Positions 9,236 to 20,467 of a DNA stretch of 64,000 nucleotides are shown here, piece after piece (within the stretch, counting starts at the first letter, position 1; each line of letters starts with the position of its first letter). The position numbers were made by a program, and so were the translations under genes. The stretch covers positions 124,001 through 188,000 of the forward strand of contig LOEZ01000019.1 in the NCBI GenBank assembly GCA_001516055.1. Reading direction: 5' to 3'. Under the pieces are notes generated by a model. That model saw only the letters and a program-made list of their open reading frames with translations. It searched no databases and was not told where the DNA came from. Source of the DNA: Gracilibacter sp. BRH_c7a (GTDB lineage Bacteria; Bacillota; Desulfitobacteriia; Desulfitobacteriales; Syntrophobotulaceae).

Positions 9236-10123
9236 TTAAGTATTAATAGTATAAAAAAGTGATCCTAAATTACGCATCATTTCTTTGGCTACCTGAGGAC
9301 GGTTCATGGTATAGATGTGCACCCCTCTTACATCATTGGCAAGTAATTCTACAATCTGCTCGGTGGCGAAGGCAATCCCTGCATCTTTTATGGCCTCACT
9401 ATTATGTTCAAATTTATCAAGAATACGAATCAACTTCTCAGGAATTTTTGCATTCGACATTTGTACAATTCTTTCAATCTGTTTGCGATTTGTAATGGGC
9501 ATAATTCCTGCTTGAATTGGAACATTTATATTATGTTTTTGAACTTTCTCCATAAAGCGGTAAAAAACTTTATTATCAAAGAATAACTGTGTTATCAGAA
9601 AACTCACACCTGCTTCTACTTTAAAACGGAGGTTTTGAACATCTTTCTCTAAATCGGGACATTCAGGATGGCCTTCCGGATAACAAGCCCCACCTAAGCA
9701 GAATTTATGGTTGTCATTAATATATCGGGCTATATCCGAGGCATATTGAAAATCACGAGGCTTGGCATCGTAATCATCCGGTGCCCCTTGTGGCTTATCT
9801 CCCCGGAGGGCAAGAATATTACAAACTTTTTCTTCTCCTAGCCGTGTGAGTATTTCATCAATCTCTACTTTTGTGGAGTTATAGGACGTAAAATGTGCCA
9901 AAGAGCTGATATTATACTTTTTCTTAATAATAGAAGCAATCTCAACCGTAGTCTTGCTCGTACTCCCTCCAGCTCCATAAGTTACACTGATATAATCGGG
10001 CCTCAAAGGCGCAAGGGCATCAATTGTATCATAAATAACATCAATAGATGTTGTTTGTTTTGGTGGGAATATTTCGAATGAAAGTACCGCTTTTTTTTGT
10101 TCAAATAGTTTATCGATATTCAA
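9236..10123 (-). CDS. metF: 5,10-methylenetetrahydrofolate reductase
   Basis: Reduces methylene-THF to methyl-THF, supplying the methyl branch of the Wood-Ljungdahl pathway and methionine synthesis. FEIFPPK near the N-terminus, SVTYGAGGS and the ALRGDKP segment are standard MetF flavin/folate-site motifs. The best start is a TTG at 10123, preceded by GAGGAG 8 bp upstream (the family usually begins just before this FEIFPPK segment). The ATG-like codon at 10150 has no ribosome site. The product is about 295 residues. There is no adjacent metV, unlike many acetogens, where a MetV partner is needed. It is the last gene of the purine operon, 28 bp after purD. Confidence 0.93.
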   Translation of the reverse strand: MNIDKLFEQKKAVLSFEIFPPKQTTSIDVIYDTIDALAPLRPDYISVTYGAGGSTSKTTVEIASIIKKKYNISSLAHFTSYNSTKVEIDEILTRLGEEKVCNILALRGDKPQGAPDDYDAKPRDFQYASDIARYINDNHKFCLGGACYPEGHPECPDLEKDVQNLRFKVEAGVSFLITQLFFDNKVFYRFMEKVQKHNINVPIQAGIMPITNRKQIERIVQMSNAKIPEKLIRILDKFEHNSEAIKDAGIAFATEQIVELLANDVRGVHIYTMNRPQVAKEMMRNLGSLFYTINT

Positions 10124-10151
10124 TGCGTACACTCCTCTATAGAAAAACAAT

Positions 10152-11453
10152 CTAGTATTTTAAACCTTTCAACCCAATATCCGTTCTAAAATGTGCTCCT
10201 GGGAAACCAATTTCCTTAACCAATTCATACGCTTCTTCTCTAGCAGAAACAAGGGAATCACTCCTAACTGTTACCCCCAGAACCCGCCCCCCTGAACTTT
10301 CTACTCTATCAGTATTCAATATGGTTCCAGCATGAAAAATCACTTTGTTTTCTTCAGTATTCTGCGGAAGGCTAATCGGTATACCTTTCTGGTAACTACC
10401 TGGATAACCCGGAGCCGCCATGACTATACATAAAGCTGTTCCCTCAAACCATTCTATCTTTATTTCCTCAAGGCAACCCTCGATACAAGCCTCAAGAACA
10501 GGAATTAAATCAGACTTAAGTAAGGTCATGACTACCTGAGTTTCTGGATCACCAAACCGAACATTATATTCCAATAATTTAGGGCCTCGGGAGGTAAGCA
10601 TAATCCCCAGGAATAATACTCCGGTAAAAGGTGTCCCCCGCTTGTGCATAACTTCAAGTGTAGGTAAAGCAATATTATCTATTACTTCTTGCTCTAGTTT
10701 CTTTGTCCAGAAAGGAGGTGGGCAATAAGTACCCATCCCACCCGTATTCAGGCCCAAATCACCATTCAATGCTCTTTTATGATCTTGGACAGCAACCATA
10801 GGCACAGCTGTCATGCCATCACAAAAACAGAGTAAGCTTACTTCTTCACCTTCGAGATACTCCTCGATAACAACCTCATTTCCAGCAGATCCAAAGGCAC
10901 CGCCCATAATCTTTTCTACACCTTCCATGGCCTCATCAAATAAATTTGCGACAATTACGCCTTTCCCAGCCGCCAAGCCGTCTGCTTTAATTACGATTGG
11001 TGCACCGATTCGACCCAAGTATTTCAAGGCCTCTTCTTTGTTCGTAAATGTTTGATATTCGCCAGTTGGGACCTTAGCTTCATCCATGATTGTTTTAGCA
11101 AATACTTTACTGCTTTCCAATTTAGCAGCTTCTTGTGAGGGGCCGAATATTTTTAGTCCTTGTGCCTGAAATCTGTCTACGATGCCGATACTTAAGGGAT
11201 CCTCCGGCCCAACTATGGTTAGGTCAATCTCTTTTTCTGTTGCGAAGCTTACCAGAGCATCGATGTCATCAACTTGTAGTGGTATATTCCACTTTTCGGT
11301 CCCGGCGTTGCCTGGGGCGACATATAATTCCTTGCACAGCGGACTTTGGGAGACCTTCCAAGCAAGTGCATGTTCCCTTCCCCCTGATCCCACTATGAGA
11401 ATCTTCTTCCCTTCAGTTATAGCCTTTTCCAGGACGTTGCCAGTCATCAGCAT
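10152..11453 (-). CDS. purD: Phosphoribosylamine-glycine ligase (GAR synthetase)
   Basis: ATP-grasp enzyme joining phosphoribosylamine and glycine, step 2 of IMP synthesis. ILIVGSGGREHALAWK is the N-terminal glycine-rich motif. IKADGLAAGKGV and EYLEGEEVSLL are the ATP-grasp loops, and GVLFLGIML...LLEYNVRFGDPE is the metal/substrate segment. The 433-residue length is normal. AAGGTGG precedes the ATG. It is separated from purH by 210 bp with a terminator-like hairpin, so its expression with metF may be partly uncoupled from the upstream genes. Confidence 0.96.
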   Translation of the reverse strand: MLMTGNVLEKAITEGKKILIVGSGGREHALAWKVSQSPLCKELYVAPGNAGTEKWNIPLQVDDIDALVSFATEKEIDLTIVGPEDPLSIGIVDRFQAQGLKIFGPSQEAAKLESSKVFAKTIMDEAKVPTGEYQTFTNKEEALKYLGRIGAPIVIKADGLAAGKGVIVANLFDEAMEGVEKIMGGAFGSAGNEVVIEEYLEGEEVSLLCFCDGMTAVPMVAVQDHKRALNGDLGLNTGGMGTYCPPPFWTKKLEQEVIDNIALPTLEVMHKRGTPFTGVLFLGIMLTSRGPKLLEYNVRFGDPETQVVMTLLKSDLIPVLEACIEGCLEEIKIEWFEGTALCIVMAAPGYPGSYQKGIPISLPQNTEENKVIFHAGTILNTDRVESSGGRVLGVTVRSDSLVSAREEAYELVKEIGFPGAHFRTDIGLKGLKY

Positions 11454-11597
11454 AAAACCACCTTATTTTTTATTTTTATATATAATAATATCATAAGAGT
11501 CCTAAATCTTTTAAAAAAACTTAAGTTTCAACAAAGAATTCCTAATATCACGTTAATATTCGTGCCTTTTATCAAGCACTATATTACCTGATTAAAA

Positions 11598-11627
11598 GAC
11601 TCAACTCCATTAATTAAGAGCTGAGTC
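11598..11627 (-). terminator. Hairpin with T-run between purH and purD
   Basis: Minus-strand GACTCAGCTC pairs with GAGTTGAGTC (one G-T), loop of 10 nt, followed by TTTTAAT. It lies 37 bp after the purH stop, inside the operon. It probably acts as a partial terminator that lowers purD-metF transcription. Confidence 0.7.
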
Positions 11628-11663
11628 TATTTATATTATTTAAACCTTCTTTAAGCTAATTAC

Positions 11664-13205
11664 TTAATGCTTGAAGTGCCGTTTCCCACTAAACACTAGC
11701 ATAATTCCTAATCTGTTTGCAGCCTCAATGACTTCCTTATCTCGAACAGAACCTCCAGGTTGAACAATAGCCTTTATCCCATGACTATAAGCAAGTTCCA
11801 CAGAATCAGGAAACGGGAAGAAGGCATCAGATGCCAAATAAGCACTCTTGCTCCTATCCCCTGCTTGCTCCAAAGCAATTCTAGCCGAACCAACTCGATT
11901 CATCTGACCTGCTCCTACTCCAATAACCTGCCTTTTGTTTGAGACCACGATAGCATTTGATTTGACATGCTTACAGGCTTTCCAAGCAAATTCCAGCTCT
12001 GCCAAATCATCCTCATTTGGTTTCTTATCTGAAACGATTTTCCACTCGGCAATAGGTGTGGTACCTTTGTCTTCCTCCTGGATAAGGAAGCCTCCATTCA
12101 CCGTTCTTACTTTCCACCCTCTAGTATCACAACACGCTTCCCTGCCAACCACGAAAAGACGGAGATTGGTCTTGTCAGCTAATATCTCCTTCGCTCTGGG
12201 GCTAAAGTCAGGCGCAATTACTACCTCATAGAACTTTTCCCTTATTGCTGTGGCTGTCTCTTCATCAACAACCCTATTAAAAGCTATAATCCCACCAAAT
12301 GCTGATATAGGATCTGCTTCCAAGGCTCTGGTGTATGCCTCAAGAGCATTACTACCTAAGGCCACACCACAGGGATTGGTATGTTTGATGATAACACAGA
12401 CAGTATCTTGATACTCCGAAGCAATTTCCCAAGCTGCATCCATATCCATCCAGTTATTATAGGATAGCTCTTTCCCTTGTAGTTGTTTTCCATATACCAA
12501 TGTTCCCTTCTCTGCCTCTGGGTCGGCATATAGGACAGCTTGCTGTTGTGGATTCTCACCATAACGGAGATCCTGTACTTTAGAAGCAAATAAGCGAAGG
12601 TTCTGAGGAAAGTAAACCTCGGTATCGATCTGGCCTTCCAAGTATCCTGCTATCAAACGATCATACTCTGCAGTATGGGCAAACGCCTCAGCAGCTAACC
12701 TCTTGCGCAAAACCAAAGGTACTGACCCCTTCTCTCGAATACTACTGAGTATTTCTTCATAGTTGACTGGGTTAACTACTATGGTCACCCTACTGTGATT
12801 CTTGGCTGCTGAGCGGACCATAGTAGGTCCTCCTATATCAATATTCTCGATGGCCTCCTCAAAGGTGACCTGTTCCTTAGCTATAGTTTCCCTGAAAGGA
12901 TAAAGATTGACACACACCAAGTCTATCAAGTCTATACCTGTCTCTGCACATTGTCTTCTATGCTCATCCGTATCCATAGCTAATATCCCTCCATGGATTT
13001 TTGGATGCAAAGTCTTAACTCTACCATCGAGTATCTCCGGAAAACCAGTTATCTCACTCACATAACTTACCGGGATATCAGCTTCTTTTAAAACTTTAAA
13101 TGTTCCGCCGGTAGATATGATTTGGTAACCTTCCACAGATAATCCTCTGGCAAAATCCACAATTCCGGTTTTATCCGAAACACTTATAACAGCTTTCTTA
13201 ACCAC
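11664..13205 (-). CDS. purH: Bifunctional AICAR formyltransferase / IMP cyclohydrolase
   Basis: Last two steps of IMP synthesis, using 10-formyl-THF. The N-terminal MGS-like IMP cyclohydrolase domain (ISVSDKTGIVDFARGL, ISTGGT) and the C-terminal transformylase (RYGENPQQ, IIKHTNPCGVALG, DAFFPFPDSVE) are both complete over 513 residues. The start is a GTG at 13205 behind AAGGGGAAGG. It follows purN by 100 bp without visible structure. Confidence 0.97.
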   Translation of the reverse strand: MVKKAVISVSDKTGIVDFARGLSVEGYQIISTGGTFKVLKEADIPVSYVSEITGFPEILDGRVKTLHPKIHGGILAMDTDEHRRQCAETGIDLIDLVCVNLYPFRETIAKEQVTFEEAIENIDIGGPTMVRSAAKNHSRVTIVVNPVNYEEILSSIREKGSVPLVLRKRLAAEAFAHTAEYDRLIAGYLEGQIDTEVYFPQNLRLFASKVQDLRYGENPQQQAVLYADPEAEKGTLVYGKQLQGKELSYNNWMDMDAAWEIASEYQDTVCVIIKHTNPCGVALGSNALEAYTRALEADPISAFGGIIAFNRVVDEETATAIREKFYEVVIAPDFSPRAKEILADKTNLRLFVVGREACCDTRGWKVRTVNGGFLIQEEDKGTTPIAEWKIVSDKKPNEDDLAELEFAWKACKHVKSNAIVVSNKRQVIGVGAGQMNRVGSARIALEQAGDRSKSAYLASDAFFPFPDSVELAYSHGIKAIVQPGGSVRDKEVIEAANRLGIMLVFSGKRHFKH

Positions 13206-13305
13206 AATTACCTTCCCCTTTAGCTTTTTTATTCTTTGACTCAGTAATAATACTATTTATTTTGTTCATTGCTTAGCGAGCCTTTAGAACCGATAAAAAT
13301 ATCCC

Positions 13306-13914
13306 TTACGAGTCAGTCTGAATAATCACTTTCCTACCCTCACGTTTGATCTTCCCATTCATAATGAGCCTGACTGCCTCAGGGTAAATCTTATGCTCTA
13401 CCCTCAGTATCCTTTGAGCCAGTGTTTGCTCATTATCCTCTGAGTAAACAGGTACTGGCTCCTGAAGTATTATCGGTCCACTATCCATTCCCTCATCGAC
13501 AAAATGAACTGTGCAACCACTCATCTTAACTCCATAATCTACAGCTTGCTTCTGTGCCCTTAGACCCGGGAATGCGGGCAATAATGAAGGATGAATATTA
13601 ATGATAGGATAGTCTGACTTACGAATAAACTCTTGGCTCAATACCCTCATATATCCAGCTAAGACCAACAGTTCTACACCGAGCTCTTCTAACCAATTGA
13701 GAATATCGGTTTCTTGAGCTTCTCGATCCTGATAATTATCTCTAGGGAAAGCCCTGGTAACAATTCCTGCGTTTTCGGCTCTTATTAATGCATGTGCTTT
13801 TACTTTATCTGAACCTACACCGACAAATTCAATCGGCAAGGAACCATTTTGCCACTCATCTATTAAGGACTGGAGATTACTTCCTCTGCCTGAAGCAAGA
13901 ACTACTACTTTCAT
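13306..13914 (-). CDS. purN: Phosphoribosylglycinamide formyltransferase
   Basis: Transfers formyl from 10-formyl-THF to GAR. The N-terminal [15 protein letters not shown], catalytic [12 protein letters not shown], and [13 protein letters not shown] are diagnostic of PurN. It has 202 residues. Its ATG overlaps the purM stop (ATGA), so it is translationally coupled. Confidence 0.96.
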   Translation of the reverse strand: MKVVVLASGRGSNLQSLIDEWQNGSLPIEFVGVGSDKVKAHALIRAENAGIVTRAFPRDNYQDREAQETDILNWLEELGVELLVLAGYMRVLSQEFIRKSDYPIINIHPSLLPAFPGLRAQKQAVDYGVKMSGCTVHFVDEGMDSGPIILQEPVPVYSEDNEQTLAQRILRVEHKIYPEAVRLIMNGKIKREGRKVIIQTDS

Positions 13915-14927
13915 ATATATCTCACTCCTTGTCCTCCTCTAACCCTACCGATTCTAATAGGCTTTTCTTGTTGTGCCATAAGTACTTCAATAGTCTTTTC
14001 TTCATCTTCTGGATGAACGATAAGTATGAACCCTATCCCCATATTAAAAGTTCTAAACATTTCTGTGTTTTCCACTCTACCCATTTTCTGAATAAGCTTA
14101 AAAATCTCTGGAATCTTCCAACTTGCGGACTCAATATCTACTCCCAAACCTTGGGGAAGAACACGAGGGATATTTTCAGTTAGGCCCCCACCCGTAATAT
14201 GTACCATTCCTTGAACTGATACTTTAGCCAACAGATTTAAGATAGACTTCACGTATATTCTCGTAGGAATTAATAAAGCTTCGCCAAGAGGCTTCCCTAG
14301 TTCAGGAAATTCTTCAGCAAGAGAGTGAGCCTCGAAAACCTTTCTCACCAGAGAAAAACCATTACTGTGCAAACCACTTGACTCCAACCCTAGAAGGATG
14401 TCACCTTCCCTAATATCAGAACCATCAATAATTTTATCTCTATTCACCGCTCCCACAGCGAATCCGGCAATATCATATTCCTCTTCTTCATAGAACCCAG
14501 GCATCTCTGCAGTCTCCCCTCCGAGTAAGGCACAACCAGCCTGACGGCATCCTTCAGCAACTCCCTCTACAATTGCTGCTACCTTTGAAGGGCTAAGCTT
14601 TCCTACCGCTAGGTAATCTAAAAAGAAAAGTGGTTCAGCACCCTGTACCAATATATCGTTAACACACATAGCGACAGCATCCTGGCCAATAGTATCATGT
14701 ATATCCAAATCAAAAGCCAAACGCAGCTTCGTACCCACTCCATCAGTTCCTGACACAAGAACCGGATCAGGGTACTTCTTCAAATCTAGATTAAATAGTC
14801 CCCCAAATCCACCCAAACTTCCCATAACTCCCTGACGGAAGGTACTCGCAACAGCAGGCTTAATCCTCTCAACAGCTTCATTACCAGCTTGAATATCTAC
14901 TCCAGCATCTTTATACGTGTAACCCAT
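13911..14927 (-). CDS. purM: Phosphoribosylformylglycinamidine cyclo-ligase (AIR synthetase)
   Basis: Forms AIR from FGAM with ATP. I chose the ATG at 14927 ([16 protein letters not shown]), because GGAGGG sits 5 bp upstream and this is the family N-terminus; an in-frame start at 14978 has no such site. [33 protein letters not shown] and [13 protein letters not shown] are the PurM motifs. It is about 338 residues. It lies downstream of purF across a hairpin-forming spacer (14999-15099). Confidence 0.96.
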   Translation of the reverse strand: MGYTYKDAGVDIQAGNEAVERIKPAVASTFRQGVMGSLGGFGGLFNLDLKKYPDPVLVSGTDGVGTKLRLAFDLDIHDTIGQDAVAMCVNDILVQGAEPLFFLDYLAVGKLSPSKVAAIVEGVAEGCRQAGCALLGGETAEMPGFYEEEEYDIAGFAVGAVNRDKIIDGSDIREGDILLGLESSGLHSNGFSLVRKVFEAHSLAEEFPELGKPLGEALLIPTRIYVKSILNLLAKVSVQGMVHITGGGLTENIPRVLPQGLGVDIESASWKIPEIFKLIQKMGRVENTEMFRTFNMGIGFILIVHPEDEEKTIEVLMAQQEKPIRIGRVRGGQGVRYI

Positions 14928-14998
14928 ACTTACCCTCCTATCATACATTAATGCCAAATCGTTCATCCCTGTGTCCAATACCCAAAGTCATATAAACA

Positions 14999-15099
14999 GT
15001 ACCGCAGTAAGAACGGAGCCCAAACTCGAAGTTCGTGTTTCGAGAATCGACGAACATCGAGCGGACCGAAGAGAGCTTACTACTGTGCAGTTCTGGTAC
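14999..15099. repeat. GC-richer imperfect inverted repeat between purF and purM
   Basis: CTCGAAGTTCGT (15025-15036) pairs with ACGAACATCGAG (15050-15061) at 11 of 12 positions. Outer segments GTACCGCAGTAAG (14999-15011) and CTTACTACTG...GGTAC (ending 15099) also pair with interruptions. The whole 100-bp block can fold into one long stem. It is more GC-rich than the flanks and has no coding potential or T-run. It could be a small mobile palindromic repeat or an mRNA-processing structure. Confidence 0.6.
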
Positions 15100-15103
15100 G
15101 AGG

Positions 15104-16504
15104 TTAACGCTCCAAATCTTGCTTATTAAACTTCTGCGGTATTTCTACAGGATAGTCTCCGTTAAAACAAGCTAAACACACCTGGTTGTCACCCAGCGCT
15201 CTCCTTAATCCTTCTTCAGACAGATAATGGAGGGTATCTGCCCCAACAAACTTACGAATCTCCTCCGTACTCATCTTATTGGCTACCAGTTTTTCTCTTT
15301 CTGCCGTATCTATCCCATAATAACAACAATAACAGACCGGAGGAGAACTAATTAATAGATGCACCTCTTTAGCACCGCAATTCCTTACCATCTCTACAAG
15401 CTTGGAACTGGTGGTTCCTCTGACAATGGAATCATCTATCATCACTACCCTTCGTCCTTTTATTACTCTAGAGTTGGCATTCAATTTGATTCTGACAGCT
15501 ACCTCTCTCATTTCCTGAGTTGGTTGAATAAAGGTTCTGCCTACATACCTGTTCTTGAGTAATCCTTCTTCAAACGGTATCCCCATAGCATGGGCATAAC
15601 CAATAGCTGAAGGTGTGCCGGAGTCAGGCACAGCAAGAATAACATCTGCGTCTACGGGACACTCTCTAGCCAGTTCTACTCCCATCTGATGACGAGCTTC
15701 CCACACGTTAACGTTATCCATTGTACTGTCAGGGCGTGCAAAGTATATATACTCAAAAGCACAGAACGCAGTCTTGGCACAGGGCAATCCCTGCCGGGAA
15801 TGCAACCCCTTTTCATCTATGGTTACCACCTCACCTGGTTCCACGTCCCTTACGAATTCTGCACCGATAGTATCTAAGGCACAGCTCTCTGAAGCAAGAC
15901 AAAATCTTTCGCCAAGACGACCTATACAAAGAGGTCTTAGTCCGTATGGATCTCTTACCCCAATTATTTTGTCTTCAGCCATAATAAGAAGACTATAAGA
16001 ACCTTTGAGATCAATCATTGTTTTGATTACAGCATCTTCCAAGTTATATCTTCTGTAACGAGCAATCATGTTCAGGATAACTTCACTATCAATAGTAGTC
16101 TGGAAAACCGTCCCTTGACCTCCCAGTTCTTCCCTTAATTCACCTGCATTAGTAAGATTTCCATTATGAGCTAATGCCATCATGCCCTTCTGAAAATAAA
16201 CAACTAAAGGTTGAGCATTAGTCAAAAGACTCGAACCTGTCGTCGAATAACGAACATGTCCTATAGCCATCTTTCCCTGTAAATGATCAATTGTTTCATC
16301 AGAGAAAACCTCTGTCACCAAACCCATGCCCTTATAGTGCTGAATCTTACGTCCGTCGGAGACAGCAATCCCTGCACTTTCCTGTCCTCTATGTTGGAGA
16401 GCATAAAGACCATAGTAAGTCAGCCGGGCGATCTCCTGTTCAGGTGCATAGATTCCAAACACACCACATTCCTCTTTCGGTTTGTCATCTCGGAGCATAT
16501 CCAT
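15104..16504 (-). CDS. purF: Amidophosphoribosyltransferase
   Basis: Committing step of purine synthesis, making phosphoribosylamine from PRPP and glutamine. The start at 16504 is preceded by GAAAGGGG and gives MDMLRDDKPKEECGVFGIY. The 12-residue leader before the N-nucleophile Cys13 is a propeptide of the Bacillus type. GHVRYSTTGSS is the glutaminase motif and VVMIDDSIVRGTTS the PRPP loop. The C-terminal cysteines in CYCCYYG and CLACFNGDYP match the 4Fe-4S ligands of the Bacillus-type enzyme. A longer frame to 16654 runs into purL and lacks a ribosome site. Confidence 0.96.
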   Translation of the reverse strand: MDMLRDDKPKEECGVFGIYAPEQEIARLTYYGLYALQHRGQESAGIAVSDGRKIQHYKGMGLVTEVFSDETIDHLQGKMAIGHVRYSTTGSSLLTNAQPLVVYFQKGMMALAHNGNLTNAGELREELGGQGTVFQTTIDSEVILNMIARYRRYNLEDAVIKTMIDLKGSYSLLIMAEDKIIGVRDPYGLRPLCIGRLGERFCLASESCALDTIGAEFVRDVEPGEVVTIDEKGLHSRQGLPCAKTAFCAFEYIYFARPDSTMDNVNVWEARHQMGVELARECPVDADVILAVPDSGTPSAIGYAHAMGIPFEEGLLKNRYVGRTFIQPTQEMREVAVRIKLNANSRVIKGRRVVMIDDSIVRGTTSSKLVEMVRNCGAKEVHLLISSPPVCYCCYYGIDTAEREKLVANKMSTEEIRKFVGADTLHYLSEEGLRRALGDNQVCLACFNGDYPVEIPQKFNKQDLER

Positions 16505-16574
16505 GTCAAGAGCCCCTTTCCTAAGATAAGATGTATATTTCAATCGAGATAATAATTCTAAAAACATTGAAAAA

Positions 16575-18764
16575 CTATTCCATTTTGTCACGGATAGTTC
16601 TCTCATAAACCCGGCGATAGGTACTGATAGGGATATCCAAACATTGTGATCCATTAAGAGAAATTTGTAAATTTGATCCTCCGCTTACTCCTAAGTGATG
16701 AAGTGGAATAGCCCCAGCTTTCGCAATACTTTCTACTCGTGTTCTATTCTCTTTAGCAACAGAAATAATAATTCTTCCTAACCGTTCTCCAAATAAGGTT
16801 TTAAGCTCATCATCCGTATCAATATTCAATATCGCACCTGTGTCGACTGTCATCTCAGCCAGAGCAACGGTCAGTCCACCTTCTGTAATATCATGAGCTG
16901 CTAGAACATGTCCTGCACTATTCAGATCTAAGAGAAAATCTATACGATTCCTGATTGCCTTAAGGTTAAGCTCAGGCAACTCACCTGCTTCTAAGTTCTC
17001 CCATTGGGCAAGATATTCGGAACCGGCTAATTCACCATTTAATTCACCAAGAAGATAAATCTCTTCTCCTTCGGATTTGAAATTATTCCTGAGAACATTA
17101 TTAAGATCATCAATCAGACCAATCATACCAATCATTGGAGTTGGATTTATCGCTCTACCTTGAGTTTCATTATAGAGGCTAACATTACCTCCTGTGACCG
17201 GAGTATCCAGAACCCGACAGGCTTCAGCTACACCTGCACAAGCCTGTTCAAATTGCCAGAAGATTTCTGGTTTCTCAGGATTACCAAAATTCAAACAATC
17301 TGTTATAGCCAATGGTCTTGCTCCTACACAGGCTATATTCTGAGCAGCTTCGATAACAGCCAGAGCACCACCAATATAAGGATCCATATAAACAAACCGC
17401 GAATTGCAATCCGTAGTCATAGCTATCCCTTTATTAGTTCCGCGTACTCTTATTATTGCTGCATCTCCTCCAGGTATAACAGCTGTATTCGTCCCCACCT
17501 GATGGTCATACTGCCTATAAATCCATTCCTTACTGGCAACGGAAGGATTAGCGAGTAGTGTTAAGAGTACCTTCTCCACGGAATCTTTTAATCTTAGCCC
17601 GTCTAATTTCTTACTCTTTAACGTTTGATAATACTCAGGTTCCTTAGACGGTCTATTATAGACTGGTGCTTCATCGGTAAGTGCGTCGACCGGAATCTCT
17701 GCAACCATTTTACCGTCTTCCAGTAAGCGGAGCTTACCATCATCGGTTACTTTCCCTATGACAACAGCCTCCAGCCCCCAGCGGGTGAAGACTTCTTCCA
17801 CTTCTTTCTCTTTACCCGCTTTAGGAACAACTAGCATTCTTTCTTGTGATTCAGACAGCATGATCTCATAGGGAGTCATCCCCGTTTCCCGTCTGGGAAC
17901 GAGACTGAGGTCCATTTCAATGCCACTGCCACCCCGGCTGGCCATTTCGGAAGATGAGCTGGTAAGTCCGGCAGCACCCATATCCTGGATACCAACTATG
18001 ATATCAGCCCTAATCAATTCCAGACAGGCTTCCATAAGGAGTTTTTCCATGAAAGGATCTCCGACCTGGACTGCAGACCGTTGGGATTCAGATTCTTCAC
18101 TAAGTTCCACCGAGGCGAAAGTGGCCCCATGGATACCATCCCTACCTGTACGGGCCCCTACAGCCATAACCGGATTACCCACTCCCGAGGCTACACCCTT
18201 AGCAATATGCTTATGCTCCAAGAGACCTACAGCCATTGCATTAACCAAAGGATTACCACTATAACTCTTATGAAAATAGACATCTCCCCCAACAGTCGGG
18301 ATGCCTATAGAATTTCCGTAACCACTGATACCTGCTACCACACCACTTAACAAATACTTGTTATTACCTTCATCTAACGGACCAAAGCGTAAAGCATCAA
18401 GTACTGCAACAGGACGTGCTCCCATAGTAAAGACATCTCTTAGAATGCCTCCAACTCCAGTAGCAGCACCTTGATAGGGTTCAATAGCCGAGGGGTGATT
18501 GTGTGACTCCATCTTAAACACCACAGCTAACTCATCACCGATATCCACAATCCCGGCGTTTTCTCCTGGCCCCTGCAACACCTGTGGTCCTTCGGTAGGA
18601 AATTTCCTCAGAATCGGCTTGGATGTCTTGTAGGAACAATGCTCCGACCACATCACAGCAAAGATTCCTACTTCAAGGAAATTAGGTTCTCTACCCATTA
18701 ATTCTTTAATCTTCTCATACTCATCATCAAATAAACCCATTGAACGCCATACTTTAGGCTCCAT
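16575..18764 (-). CDS. purL: Phosphoribosylformylglycinamidine synthase subunit PurL (small type)
   Basis: ATP-dependent FGAM synthetase subunit that works with PurQ and PurS. At 729 residues it is the small PurL of Gram-positives rather than the 1300-residue fusion. The motifs [49 protein letters not shown] and the second-half GGDAAIIRV and HDITEGGL are intact. Its start overlaps the purQ end by 11 bp and is preceded by AGAGGAGG. Confidence 0.97.
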   Translation of the reverse strand: MEPKVWRSMGLFDDEYEKIKELMGREPNFLEVGIFAVMWSEHCSYKTSKPILRKFPTEGPQVLQGPGENAGIVDIGDELAVVFKMESHNHPSAIEPYQGAATGVGGILRDVFTMGARPVAVLDALRFGPLDEGNNKYLLSGVVAGISGYGNSIGIPTVGGDVYFHKSYSGNPLVNAMAVGLLEHKHIAKGVASGVGNPVMAVGARTGRDGIHGATFASVELSEESESQRSAVQVGDPFMEKLLMEACLELIRADIIVGIQDMGAAGLTSSSSEMASRGGSGIEMDLSLVPRRETGMTPYEIMLSESQERMLVVPKAGKEKEVEEVFTRWGLEAVVIGKVTDDGKLRLLEDGKMVAEIPVDALTDEAPVYNRPSKEPEYYQTLKSKKLDGLRLKDSVEKVLLTLLANPSVASKEWIYRQYDHQVGTNTAVIPGGDAAIIRVRGTNKGIAMTTDCNSRFVYMDPYIGGALAVIEAAQNIACVGARPLAITDCLNFGNPEKPEIFWQFEQACAGVAEACRVLDTPVTGGNVSLYNETQGRAINPTPMIGMIGLIDDLNNVLRNNFKSEGEEIYLLGELNGELAGSEYLAQWENLEAGELPELNLKAIRNRIDFLLDLNSAGHVLAAHDITEGGLTVALAEMTVDTGAILNIDTDDELKTLFGERLGRIIISVAKENRTRVESIAKAGAIPLHHLGVSGGSNLQISLNGSQCLDIPISTYRRVYERTIRDKME

Positions 18765-19461
18765 GTTTCATCCTCCTCTCCCAATGATTCAGGATAGAAA
18801 GAAACATCCCTCTTCCATCAGTTCCACCGATAATTTCTTCTACAACTCTTTCTGGATGAGGCATCATACCCAAAATATTTCCTTCCTTATTAACAATTCC
18901 GGCGATGTTATCACGAGAACCATTAGGACTGCCTTGATCATTAACCTCGCCTTGGGCAGTTACATATCGAAATACAATCTGGTTGTTAGCCTTAAGTTCT
19001 TTAAGCCCTTCGTCATCAATTGTATAGTTCCCCTCACCATGATTTACCGGAATCTGAATTATATCGCTTTGTTTATATTGGTTGGTATAAGCCAAATCAT
19101 CGCGTTCCACCCTCAAGTACTGAGGACCACAGATAAAATGCAATTCTCTATTACGCAAGAGAGCACCCGGCAAAAGACCACATTCGGTTAGTATTTGAAA
19201 TCCATTACAAATCCCCCATACTAACCCGCCATTTTTAGCAAATCTTATAACATCTTCCATAATTGGTGAGAAGCGAGCAATCGCCCCTGTTCGCAAATAA
19301 TCACCATAAGAGAATCCACCAGGAAGCACAATAAGATCATACCCTTGAACAGAGGTTTCCTGATGCCAGATCATCTTAGGATCTTCCCCTAATACTCTCC
19401 AAGCCTCGAAACAATCTACCTCACAATTTGATCCTGGAAAACGTACAATTCCTATCTTCAA
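18754..19461 (-). CDS. purQ: Phosphoribosylformylglycinamidine synthase glutaminase subunit PurQ
   Basis: Class I glutamine amidotransferase supplying ammonia to PurL. The start is best read as the second of two TTG codons (19461): GGAGG is 7 bp upstream and the N-terminus becomes [16 protein letters not shown], the family pattern; the TTG at 19467 is too close to the ribosome site. The nucleophile is the Cys in GICNGFQIL, with the His/Glu pair in [10 protein letters not shown]. About 235 residues. Confidence 0.95.
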   Translation of the reverse strand: MKIGIVRFPGSNCEVDCFEAWRVLGEDPKMIWHQETSVQGYDLIVLPGGFSYGDYLRTGAIARFSPIMEDVIRFAKNGGLVWGICNGFQILTECGLLPGALLRNRELHFICGPQYLRVERDDLAYTNQYKQSDIIQIPVNHGEGNYTIDDEGLKELKANNQIVFRYVTAQGEVNDQGSPNGSRDNIAGIVNKEGNILGMMPHPERVVEEIIGGTDGRGMFLSILNHWERRMKHGA

Positions 19462-19463
19462 GT

Positions 19464-19706
19464 TCAACCCTCCAGTTCAAATGAATAGTCTTCGATAACT
19501 GGATTAGACAATAGTTTGCGGCAGATCTCATGCATAATCTCCTCCGCTTGATCTCTGGCTTCTTCAGGTAAGTTGACTTCCATAAACTTCCCTATTCGTA
19601 CCGATTCCACAGGATAATCCATACTTCTCAAGGCTTTTTCTACGGCACTACCTTGAGGATCAAGAATACTATTTTTCAAGATTACAGTTACTTTGGCTTT
19701 AAGCAT
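19464..19706 (-). CDS. purS: Phosphoribosylformylglycinamidine synthase subunit PurS
   Basis: 80-residue structural subunit that links PurQ and PurL in the Gram-positive FGAM synthetase. The sequence [24 protein letters not shown] is the typical PurS start. It overlaps the end of purC by 8 bp and abuts purQ. Confidence 0.95.
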   Translation of the reverse strand: MLKAKVTVILKNSILDPQGSAVEKALRSMDYPVESVRIGKFMEVNLPEEARDQAEEIMHEICRKLLSNPVIEDYSFELEG

Positions 19707-20418
19707 TCTCTACAACCTCCTTGAGACGAGTGTAAACTTCAACGTATGCTTCCTCTACTTTTCCAAGGTCTCGACGAAAACGATCCTTATCCAATTTTTC
19801 TTTGGTCTCCGTATCCCAGAAGCGACAAGTATCAGGAGATATCTCATCTCCGAGCATCACTGTACCTTCACTTAGACCAAATTCTAACTTATAATCAACC
19901 AACTGGATTCCCGCTTTGGCAACTACCTGAGTTAGCAATTCATTTACTTTTAAAGCCATCTGTTTCATGCTCTCTAATTGTTCCATGGTAGCCCAACCCA
20001 TAGCTTGTGCATGAGTTTCATTGACCATAGGGTCTCCTAAATCATCATTTTTGAAATAAAACTCCAGAACAGGAGAAGTTAACTTATATCCTTCATCCTC
20101 ACCAACACGCTTAGCCAGGCTCCCTGCAACAATATTTCTTACAACTATTTCCAAGGGAATCATCTTCAAGCGCTTTACAATCTGTTCTCTATCATTGAGG
20201 ATTTCCACAAAATGTGTGTCCACATTATTTTGCTGCAAATAAGTAAACATCATCGCCGACATCTTATTGTTGATTATCCCTTTGTTAAGGATGGTTCCTT
20301 TTTTGAGCCCATTGAAAGCGGTAGCATCATCTTTATATTCCACCCAGAAATAACTCTTATCATCGGTATCAAAAATCTTTTTTGCCTTACCTTCATAAAG
20401 CATAGACAGCTTTTTCAT
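19699..20418 (-). CDS. purC: Phosphoribosylaminoimidazole-succinocarboxamide synthase (SAICAR synthetase)
   Basis: Joins CAIR and aspartate. [32 protein letters not shown] and LVDYKLEFG are the family motifs. It has 239 residues, with AAGGGAGG upstream of the ATG. It lies 49 bp after purB. Confidence 0.97.
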   Translation of the reverse strand: MKKLSMLYEGKAKKIFDTDDKSYFWVEYKDDATAFNGLKKGTILNKGIINNKMSAMMFTYLQQNNVDTHFVEILNDREQIVKRLKMIPLEIVVRNIVAGSLAKRVGEDEGYKLTSPVLEFYFKNDDLGDPMVNETHAQAMGWATMEQLESMKQMALKVNELLTQVVAKAGIQLVDYKLEFGLSEGTVMLGDEISPDTCRFWDTETKEKLDKDRFRRDLGKVEEAYVEVYTRLKEVVENA

Positions 20419-20467
20419 CTGAATCCTCCCTTTACTTAGTAGAAATATAATCCTTGGCTAACGAAAT

